Of a DNA stretch of 64,000 bases, positions 26,976-33,819 are shown piece by piece (position 1 is the first letter of the stretch; the number at the start of each line of letters is the position of its first letter). This DNA comes from Saccharopolyspora soli. GTDB lineage: Bacteria > Actinomycetota > Actinomycetes > Mycobacteriales > Pseudonocardiaceae. Made by a program: the position numbers and the translations under genes. The stretch is from contig NZ_JALBWV010000042.1 in assembly GCF_022678645.1 (NCBI RefSeq), positions 1 through 64,000 on the forward strand, read 5' to 3'. A model generated the notes under the pieces. It saw only the letters and a program-made list of their open reading frames with translations, made no database searches and was not told where the DNA came from.

Positions 26976-27710
26976 TCAGGCCATGGCGGCGCCCGCCAGC
27001 ACGATGGTGGTGGCGAGTTCGGAAGCCGCGCCGAGGACGTCGCCGGTGATGCCGCCGAACCGGCGTTGGACGTGCCAGGTGAGCGCGGCGAGCAGGACAG
27101 CCGCGAGGGCGACCGCGAGCGCCGCGTGCCAGCCGAAACCGAGTGCGGACACCGCGAACAGCACCAGCCACCAAGCGGCGACCAGCCAGCTGGGTTGGCT
27201 GCCCGCGACCAGCGCCCCCATGCCTTCCGGCCGTGCGGCGGGGATTCCGGTGCGGCAGCACAGCACGAAACCCGCGCGCCCCACCGCGCACGCGAGCACG
27301 ACCGTGAGCGGCGCGTTCACGAGTGCGGCGAGGCTCGCCGCTTGCGCGCCGAGCACGAGGATCAGCGCGACCACCGCGAACGGCCCGGCCGCGCCGTCGC
27401 GCATCACGCGCAAAGCGCGCTCCGGCGGTCCGTAGCAGCCCAAACCGTCCACTGTGTCCGCCAGACCGTCGACGTGCATGCCCCGCGTGACCAGCACCAA
27501 CACCGCGACCGTGAGCAGCCCGCCCAGCAGCGCGGGAGCTCCGAGCGCGGTCAGCAACCACAGCGCAGCAGCACCGACCACGCCGACCAACGCGCCGACC
27601 AGGGGAGCGAACGAGATCGCCTGGCGGCAGGTGCGGTCATCGACGCGTTGCGCGGACACCGGTAGCACGCTCAGCCACGACACAGCCAGGCGCAGCCCGT
27701 CCAACGTCAC
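26976..27710 (-). CDS. cobS: Adenosylcobinamide-GDP ribazoletransferase
   Basis: CobS joins adenosylcobinamide-GDP and alpha-ribazole to give adenosylcobalamin (or its phosphate). The 244-residue integral membrane protein has the family signature RGMHVDGLADTVDGLG with its acidic residues, followed by several hydrophobic helices. GTG 27710 overlaps the cobT stop codon as GTGA, so translation is coupled. This is the third gene of cobU-cobT-cobS. Confidence 0.93.
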   Translation of the reverse strand: MTLDGLRLAVSWLSVLPVSAQRVDDRTCRQAISFAPLVGALVGVVGAAALWLLTALGAPALLGGLLTVAVLVLVTRGMHVDGLADTVDGLGCYGPPERALRVMRDGAAGPFAVVALILVLGAQAASLAALVNAPLTVVLACAVGRAGFVLCCRTGIPAARPEGMGALVAGSQPSWLVAAWWLVLFAVSALGFGWHAALAVALAAVLLAALTWHVQRRFGGITGDVLGAASELATTIVLAGAAMA

Positions 27711-28801
27711 GGCGTCGGGCCGGTCGCCTCGGTTTCGGTGCGGCTGACGACACCGGCTTCGGCGAAGGTGGCCATCTCGCCGAGCACCCGCACCGCGGCG
27801 TTGACCACCGGCAGCGCGGTCAACGCCCCGGAACCCTCGCCGAGTCGCATTTGCAGGTCGAGGACTGGGACCAGGTCGAGGTGGTCGAGCACCAGCGGTC
27901 CACCCGGCTCGGCGGAGCGGTGCCCGGCCAGCCACCACTGCCGCGCGCCGGGTGCGAGTTCCTCGGCGACCAGCGCCGCCGCACCCACCACGACCCCGTC
28001 CAGCAGGACGGGGGTGCGGCGCACCGCCGCTTGCGCGAGGAATCCGGTCAGCGCGGCGATGTCGGCCCCAGCCGAGGTCCGCAGCAGGGCCACTGGATCG
28101 TTGAGCACCTTGCGCGCGCGGCGCAGCGCATCCCGGATCGCGGCGGTCTTGCGCATCCAGGCGTTGTCGTCGATGCCGGTGCCGCGGCCGACGACCGCCA
28201 CCGGCTCGGTCCCGGTGAGCGCGGCGATCAGCACCGCGGCCGGGGTGGTGTTGCCGATGCCCATGTCACCGGCGATAAGCAGGTCGGCGCCGGAGTCCAC
28301 CTCTTCGTCGGCGATGGTGCGCCCGGCGCGGATCGCGGCGTCCGCCTCGGCGGCGGTGAGGGCGTCCTCCCGGTCGATCACGCCCGACCCGCGCCGCACC
28401 TTGTGCGCGCTGACCACCGGCGGCGTATCGGTGTTGACGGCCATGTCCACCACGCGCACCGTGGCGCCCGCGCTCGCGGCCAGCACGTTCACCGCCGCGC
28501 CGCCGCTGAGGAAGTTGCCGACCATCTGGCCGGTCACTTCGCTGGGATAGGCCGACACACCGTGCGCCGCGATGCCGTGATCCCCGGCGAAGACGATCAC
28601 CCGCGGGCGGGCGAACGGCCGCGGCGGGCAGTTGCTCTGCCGGGCCGCGACCCAGACCCCGAGTTCCTCCAGCCGCCCCAGCGAACCGGCTGGCTTGGTC
28701 AGCTGCTCCTGCCGGGCGACCGCCTGCCGCCGGGCCTGCTCGTCGGGCGCCGGTACCGCCGGGAACTCGATGGGACCGGACTCGTTCTGGTCGGTGGACA
28801 A
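27707..28801 (-). CDS. cobT: Nicotinate-nucleotide-dimethylbenzimidazole phosphoribosyltransferase
   Basis: CobT makes alpha-ribazole phosphate from dimethylbenzimidazole and nicotinate mononucleotide. The 364-residue protein has VIVFAGDHGIAAHGVSAYP, LLIAGDMGIGNTTPAAVL and the C-terminal RLGEGSGA with the catalytic glutamate. The start is TTG at 28801, seven bases after GGAGG. It sits 19 bases downstream of cobU and overlaps cobS. Confidence 0.94.
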   Translation of the reverse strand: MSTDQNESGPIEFPAVPAPDEQARRQAVARQEQLTKPAGSLGRLEELGVWVAARQSNCPPRPFARPRVIVFAGDHGIAAHGVSAYPSEVTGQMVGNFLSGGAAVNVLAASAGATVRVVDMAVNTDTPPVVSAHKVRRGSGVIDREDALTAAEADAAIRAGRTIADEEVDSGADLLIAGDMGIGNTTPAAVLIAALTGTEPVAVVGRGTGIDDNAWMRKTAAIRDALRRARKVLNDPVALLRTSAGADIAALTGFLAQAAVRRTPVLLDGVVVGAAALVAEELAPGARQWWLAGHRSAEPGGPLVLDHLDLVPVLDLQMRLGEGSGALTALPVVNAAVRVLGEMATFAEAGVVSRTETEATGPTP

Positions 28802-28820
28802 GCGAAACCTCCGTGTCGGT

Positions 28821-29360
28821 TCAGCGCAGCCGGAGTGGCTGTCCGGCGACGAGCAGGACGACCTCGTCGCACACGTCGGCGAGCCGGGCGTTCAGCGAGC
28901 CGAGTTCGTCCCGGAACAGCCTTCCAGACGGGGTGCTCGGCACGACCCCGAGGCCGACCTCAGCGGAGACGATCACCAACCGCGCCGCGCACCCGACCAC
29001 GGCGTCGACCAGCCCGGCGCAATGCCCGGCGACCTCGTCGAGGGCGACCGGATCGCGATCCCAAGCCCCGGCGTCGTCGAGTACCCCGGTCAACCAGGTC
29101 GCCAGGTCGTCCACCAGCACCGTCGCGTCGGAACCGGCATCGCCTAGCACCCGCCGCAGCGAGTCGGCGTCCCCGGCTTCCACGGTGCGCCAGCTATCCG
29201 GCCGCCGAGAGACGTGAGCGGCGATCCGCTCGGCCCACTCGCGGTCGCCAGGATCACGCCGACCGGTAGCGAGATAGGTGACGGGGTCGGACTCAGGAAC
29301 CAATCGTTCGGCATGAGCGGATTTCCCGGACCGAGCCCCACCGAGCACAAGAGTGCGCAC
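28821..29360 (-). CDS. cobU: Adenosylcobinamide kinase / cobinamide-phosphate guanylyltransferase
   Basis: CobU phosphorylates adenosylcobinamide and then adds GMP. From GTG 29360 (GGAGG six bases upstream) the protein has 179 residues, the normal length. The P-loop is GGARSGKS at residues 7-14; VLVDDLATWLTGVL is the second nucleotide segment; VIVSAEVGLGVVPSTPSGRLFRDELG is diagnostic. It leads the cobU-cobT-cobS operon. In M. tuberculosis cobU is elsewhere, so the cluster is arranged differently here. Confidence 0.93.
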   Translation of the reverse strand: MRTLVLGGARSGKSAHAERLVPESDPVTYLATGRRDPGDREWAERIAAHVSRRPDSWRTVEAGDADSLRRVLGDAGSDATVLVDDLATWLTGVLDDAGAWDRDPVALDEVAGHCAGLVDAVVGCAARLVIVSAEVGLGVVPSTPSGRLFRDELGSLNARLADVCDEVVLLVAGQPLRLR

Positions 29361-29664
29361 CAAAAACCTCCGCCACCAACCGACCAACGCCGCAGCGACG
29401 CTACCCACGACCAGCCGGGACGAAAGGAATCAACACCCCTGATGTGATCAGAATCGCCGCAGCACGTGGTCAATGCGCGCCACTGGTGCTTGCGCGGGTT
29501 TTCATTACTCCAGACGTAGGTGCGGGGCTTAGTCGGTCCGGGTCTTAAATGTCGCGGCCGTGAGTTTTGCTTTGCGCCAACCGGTTGGAGCTCGCGCTGT
29601 CCAACGCGATCTTGTGGCACACTTGGATGATTTCGGATCATGGCATGGAGCTCGTGGGTGGGGC
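29361..29664. other. Intergenic region at the left edge of the accessory island
   Basis: This 304-base gap separates divergent cobU and the NB-ARC gene. I see no protein-coding frame with a ribosome binding site and no strong hairpin. A GTG at 29560 is in frame with the NB-ARC gene and would extend it by 35 residues, but those residues do not resemble the family start. Confidence 0.5.
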
Positions 29665-31833
29665 ATGAGTTACCAGAGGCTCAAGGCGAATTCCGATCCG
29701 CCCATCACGAATGAGGTGGCGGGGACGGTGGTGGGGAACTCCGTCCAAGCGGGCATCGTGCACGGCGGGATGCACCTGCATTTCCCAGCAGCGCACAGAA
29801 TCGATTCGGGTTTGGTTCCCTGCATGTTGCCTCAGCCACCGCGCTTCTTCTCCGAACGTGTTCCGGAAACGCGAAAATTTCAAGAAATTGTCGCCAACAG
29901 TTCCGTCGGGTCCGCTCTCGTCGTGTTGGGTGGAGTTGGTGGCGTGGGAAAGAGCGCATTGGTCGCGCAATGGTTGCAGACTTGCCAACAAGACTATCCG
30001 GATGGCGCACTTTATGCCGATCTCGGTGCGTTCTCATTGCGAGAGCCGGTTTCGGTGTCCCAGGTCTTGGAGACCTTCCTCCGGGCATTCGGAGTCGCGC
30101 CGGAGGTCATCCCGACTGACCTGGATCGCCTGCACTCGCTGTACCGCGAGGTGACTTCCGGGAAGCGGCTCGCGGTGTTTCTCGACGATGCTGTCTCCGC
30201 TGCTCAGGTACGGTCTTTGCTGCCGGTGAGCGGTTCCTCACTAGTGGTGGTGACCAGCCGCTACCGACTGTCCGGACTGGGTTTGCAGGGCGCGCATTTC
30301 CTGGACGTTCCCCCGTTGCAGCAGGCGGAGTCCCTTGAACTGCTGCGAAACGTCCTAGGGCCGGAGCGGGTCGAGCGTGAGCGGGCGGCTGCGGAGCGGA
30401 TGGCCGACTTATGCGCGGGGTTGCCGGTGGCGCTGGTCGTGGCGGCCGCGCGGTTGTCGGTGCACCGCAAGTGGTCTCTGCAGCGGATCGCCGCGGACTT
30501 GGAGGATGAACGGCGGCGACTGCCGTCCCTGGCCTTGCGTGGTGATGTGTCTGTGCATGCCGTCTTCGATCTGTCCTACCGAAAGCTCACCCGTGAGCAG
30601 GCCGAGTTGTACCGGGTACTCGCTGAGCATCCCGGCACGACGTTCGGCCCGGAGGTTGCTGCCGCTGCGGTCGGTCGGACGTCAGCTGAGACATCGGACC
30701 TGCTCGAAGCACTCGTCGAAGCGAATTTGCTGAACGAAGTGGACGAAAACAGGTTCCGATTCCACGATTTGCTGCGTCTGCACGCCCGCGAGCGGGCGGA
30801 GTCGGACATGACGGACGTGGAACGAACAGCGGCAGTACGACGAATGGTGTCCTGGTACCTGGATTGTTCGTTCGGAGCGGACCGGCTGATCACTCCGGGC
30901 CGCTGGTATCTCTCGAATCGAAAGACGTTGCCGGATCTGCCGTTTTCCACTGCTGGTGGGGCACTGGACTGGTTGGAGTTGGAGCGTGCCAACCTCGTGC
31001 TCGCACAGCAAGAAGCAGCGCAGCGAGAATGGTCGGATCTGGTGTGGCAGTTCGGCGAGGCCATCTGGAGCCTGTTCCTCTACCGAAAGCACTACCGGGA
31101 CTGGCTGCTGACGACGGAACTCGCCGTGCAGGCAGCAGAAACGGAACAGCACATCCGCGCCGAGTCCCGGCTTCGCGGGCAGCTCGGTCAAGCGTTGCTG
31201 AACCTGCACCGCTTCGATGAGGGAGAGGTGCAGCTGACCGGCGCCATGCGGCTGGCCGAGCAAGCAGGTGACCTGCCCAGCCAGGCCACCGCGACGTCCA
31301 GGTTGGGGATCCTCGCCAAACAACGTGGCCGCTTCAGCGAGGCGCTTGAGCGGTTCCGGCAAGCGCTCGAACTCGATCAACAGCTCGACGACCTGCGCGG
31401 GGCGGCGCTGCGGCTGCGCCGCATCGGCGAAACTTTCGCGGCCATGGGGCAGCACGAGGCGGCGATCAGCGAGCTCTCCCGCTCGGTGGAGCTGATGATC
31501 TCGTTGCCTGATCCCGGTGGCGCGGCCCGTGTGTCTACCTTCCTCGGAGAGACATACGCTGCGGCGGGAAAGCCAGCGGCCGCCGTGACCTCGCTTCGCG
31601 ACGCATTGGCGGTCATGCGGGAGATCGGTTCCGAGTTCTACGTCGCCGAGTTGCTCGTGGCCTTGGGCACTGCTCATGAACGCGCGGGAGAGCTGACCGC
31701 TGCACGGAATTGCCTGTGGCAGGCATGCGAACTCTACGAGCGGATCGGGGGGCCGCATGCCGAGTCGCTACGTCAGCGCTTGGTCGAGCTTCCGGACGAG
31801 TTGTCCGAGGTGTCGCCGGACAGCATCCCGTGA
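29665..31833 (+). CDS. NLR-like NB-ARC/TPR protein with N-terminal RHIM/amyloid-like motif
   Basis: The 722-residue protein has three parts. Residues 16-40 contain NEVAGTVVGNSVQAGIVHGG plus MHLHF, a short G-x-V-Q-A-G pattern typical of actinobacterial NLR-like proteins and resembling RHIM-type bacterial amyloid signalling motifs. The NB-ARC ATPase follows: Walker A GGVGGVGKS (residues 89-97), Walker B LAVFLDDA, sensor LVVVTSRYRL and GLPVAL. The C-terminal third is TPR repeats (RLRGQLGQALLNLHRFDEGEVQL and on). No DNA-binding domain is present, unlike AfsR. It may be a sensor ATPase in defence, cell death or regulation; this is inference. Its end overlaps an opposing gene by 61 bases. Confidence 0.85.
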   Translation: MSYQRLKANSDPPITNEVAGTVVGNSVQAGIVHGGMHLHFPAAHRIDSGLVPCMLPQPPRFFSERVPETRKFQEIVANSSVGSALVVLGGVGGVGKSALVAQWLQTCQQDYPDGALYADLGAFSLREPVSVSQVLETFLRAFGVAPEVIPTDLDRLHSLYREVTSGKRLAVFLDDAVSAAQVRSLLPVSGSSLVVVTSRYRLSGLGLQGAHFLDVPPLQQAESLELLRNVLGPERVERERAAAERMADLCAGLPVALVVAAARLSVHRKWSLQRIAADLEDERRRLPSLALRGDVSVHAVFDLSYRKLTREQAELYRVLAEHPGTTFGPEVAAAAVGRTSAETSDLLEALVEANLLNEVDENRFRFHDLLRLHARERAESDMTDVERTAAVRRMVSWYLDCSFGADRLITPGRWYLSNRKTLPDLPFSTAGGALDWLELERANLVLAQQEAAQREWSDLVWQFGEAIWSLFLYRKHYRDWLLTTELAVQAAETEQHIRAESRLRGQLGQALLNLHRFDEGEVQLTGAMRLAEQAGDLPSQATATSRLGILAKQRGRFSEALERFRQALELDQQLDDLRGAALRLRRIGETFAAMGQHEAAISELSRSVELMISLPDPGGAARVSTFLGETYAAAGKPAAAVTSLRDALAVMREIGSEFYVAELLVALGTAHERAGELTAARNCLWQACELYERIGGPHAESLRQRLVELPDELSEVSPDSIP

Positions 31834-32186
31834 TGAGCGAGTTCCGCACATCGCCCAACAGACATCGAGGTCGGAAATGCGAGTGTTCCGAACTCACGCG
31901 TGTGCGCGAGGTATCGATCCTCAACTGGGGTCAGGACTGCCAAGCACCCCGGGAAGCGGCGCAGCACGGCGGCGGCTTGGTGGATGGCCGACTCCTCGGT
32001 CTGCTCGGCGAGTACCAACACATCGGCGAGCTCGCACCAGGGCCCCGGCGCGTGTTCGAACCAGACGAGGAGGAACTCGTCCACCGCAGCCCCGCCCGAG
32101 CGAGTGACGAGGCTGCGCCGTTCCACACCGGGCGCTGGACAGCTGACCGCAGACTTCCCGGTGCCAGCGAAGGCCGATTCAGTCAT
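31773..32186 (-). CDS. Hypothetical protein translationally coupled to the sugar dehydrogenase
   Basis: I do not recognise this 137-residue protein. Its ATG overlaps the stop codon of the upstream dehydrogenase gene as ATGA, good evidence of translation. The middle part alternates strands and helices (DEFLLVWFEHAPGPWCELADVLVLAEQTEES). The C-terminus is low-complexity (SGDTSDNSSGSSTKR) and its last 61 bases overlap, tail to tail, the end of the NB-ARC gene. It may therefore be a partner of the dehydrogenase or a decayed gene. Confidence 0.5.
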   Translation of the reverse strand: MTESAFAGTGKSAVSCPAPGVERRSLVTRSGGAAVDEFLLVWFEHAPGPWCELADVLVLAEQTEESAIHQAAAVLRRFPGCLAVLTPVEDRYLAHTREFGTLAFPTSMSVGRCAELAHHGMLSGDTSDNSSGSSTKR

Positions 32187-33457
32187 GTTGCTGTCTTCTT
32201 TGCTGAGCCGCCGTCTCCCCAGGGCACCGGTACCCCTGGTGAGCAGTCGAGCACCGGCAAACCGCTCGCGCGCAGCAGTTCGTGGTCCACAGTGGAATGC
32301 TTTGTGAGGATGACCGCCAAATCGAACCCATCGGTGCTGAGGCGGGGCGTCGATCGCAAGACACTTCCGCGTCCCAGGCGTAGCTGAGCGACGCAGGGAT
32401 CGTAGTAGGCCACCTCAGCCGCTTCTGCAGCGAGTTGCTCGACGACCTGCACGGCACAGGAGTTCCGCACGTCGGCCACGTCGGCCTTGTAAGTGACACC
32501 GATGACGAGCACTCGGCAGCGGCGCAAGGAGATCTTCCACGACTTGGCCAGTTGATCGCGGATTAGTTCCACGGTTCGACCGGGCATCGCGGCGTTGATG
32601 GCAAGGGCCGCTTCGACGACCGGCGGGACGATCCCGCGTTGCCGAGCGGTGGCGCGGAAGAACTCGGTCACGACCGGAATGCACCCCCCACCCGCGCCGA
32701 TCCCCGGGCGGTGCGGCAGAAACCCGTACGGTTTGGTAGCTGCAGCCTCGATGACTTCGACCGGGTCGACGTCGTGGTTGCGGCAAACGTCGGCGAGTTC
32801 GTTCGCCAAGGAGATGTTGACCAGGCGGAACGTGTTCTCGAAGGTCTTCACGAATTCCGCGGTGCGAATGCTGCTCACCGCGATCACCTGGTCGAACATG
32901 GTGCGCAAGAAGGCCATGGCGGACTTGGTGCACTGCGGGGTGAGGCCCGCGACGATCCGCGGGAGCCCACCAGCCGGGGTTCGCTTTGCCGGATCGATCC
33001 GTTCCGGGGCGTGCGCGACGTGGAAGTCGAGTCCCGGCAACAGCCGCGATTTTCTCGCGAGCGTCGGAATGAGCTGCCGTTCAAGGGACTCCGGTGCGCA
33101 TGTGCTGTGCACGAGCACCAACGCACCGCGCCCGAGGGACTTCCCAACCGATTCCGCTGCCCCTTGCAAGTACGACATGTCGATCCGCCCGTTCGGCTTC
33201 GCGGGCGTCGGCACGCTCAGGCAGTACACGTCAGCGCCGGGGAGTTCGCGGCGTCCGCGGAACTCAAGTCGGCCGGCCCCGACCAGAGCCTGCAACTCCG
33301 CCTTCGTGACGAGGCCAGCGCCGGACTGCTCGATCCGCGCCAACCGGTCGGACGCGGCGTCTACTCCGCACACGCGAAAACCGGCGCGGGCCGCGGCAGC
33401 CGCCAGCGGTAGGCCGACGAAGCCGAGGCCCACGACCACGACATCTGTCCGGTCCAT
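32183..33457 (-). CDS. UDP-glucose/UDP-N-acetylhexosamine 6-dehydrogenase family protein
   Basis: The ATG at 33457 follows GAGGAG by five bases; length is 424 residues. The N-terminal Rossmann motif is VVVGLGFVGLPLA (Gly10-x-Gly-x-x-Gly15). SVPTPAKPNGRIDMSYL and HAPERIDPAKRTPAGG are family motifs. The active-site segment reads GIGAGGGC259IPVVTEFF, where most relatives have GGHC-IPVDPxxL: the His before the catalytic Cys is Gly and the following Asp is Val. VLVIGVTYKADVADVRNS is the normal C-terminal motif. The family oxidises a nucleotide sugar twice to the uronate. No glycosyltransferase is nearby. Confidence 0.85.
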   Translation of the reverse strand: MDRTDVVVVGLGFVGLPLAAAAARAGFRVCGVDAASDRLARIEQSGAGLVTKAELQALVGAGRLEFRGRRELPGADVYCLSVPTPAKPNGRIDMSYLQGAAESVGKSLGRGALVLVHSTCAPESLERQLIPTLARKSRLLPGLDFHVAHAPERIDPAKRTPAGGLPRIVAGLTPQCTKSAMAFLRTMFDQVIAVSSIRTAEFVKTFENTFRLVNISLANELADVCRNHDVDPVEVIEAAATKPYGFLPHRPGIGAGGGCIPVVTEFFRATARQRGIVPPVVEAALAINAAMPGRTVELIRDQLAKSWKISLRRCRVLVIGVTYKADVADVRNSCAVQVVEQLAAEAAEVAYYDPCVAQLRLGRGSVLRSTPRLSTDGFDLAVILTKHSTVDHELLRASGLPVLDCSPGVPVPWGDGGSAKKTAT

Positions 33458-33819
33458 GACATCTCCTCTGACCAACCGCCGGGGCGCTCCGGCGCGAACC
33501 TCGTGTTCGGCGGCTGGATGCGGAGCAAGACTGCGGCGCCGACGTTGTCGTTCGGTTGACGGAAACGCGGCCCGCTGATTTCCGCGCTGGCATTTCCCGC
33601 CCTGTTCGATCTTGATGTTTCGGCATCGCTGTTCGGGGCTCGCGGCGGCGGCGGTGTTGGACCTCGTATTGGCAGTCCGTTGCCGTTTTGTTGCCGTTCG
33701 CTTGCCAGGGAGACGACCGGACCTGGTGCGATTCAGCTCGTTGGCCGTATGACCAGCGATTCATCCACGGAATAATTGAAGACTCGACGGTTTCGGGAGT
33801 GCCAGCCGAGGGGGTGCTG
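33458..33819. other. Divergent regulatory region between the dehydrogenase and the SARP gene
   Basis: The region has no credible gene. It carries the three SARP-type heptamers at 33679-33707 and should hold promoters for both divergent genes. Confidence 0.6.
33679..33707. promoter_or_regulatory. Three SARP-type heptamer direct repeats at 11-bp spacing
   Basis: GTTGCCG (33679), GTTGCCG (33690) and CTTGCCA (33701) start exactly 11 bases apart with four-base spacers. This 7+4 arrangement is how OmpR-like winged helices of SARP regulators contact successive turns of one DNA face. A more degenerate ATTGGCA lies a further 11 bases upstream at 33668. On the minus strand the units read CGGCAAC and a TACGAG hexamer lies about nine bases beyond, pointing at the dehydrogenase gene. 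Confidence 0.6.
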
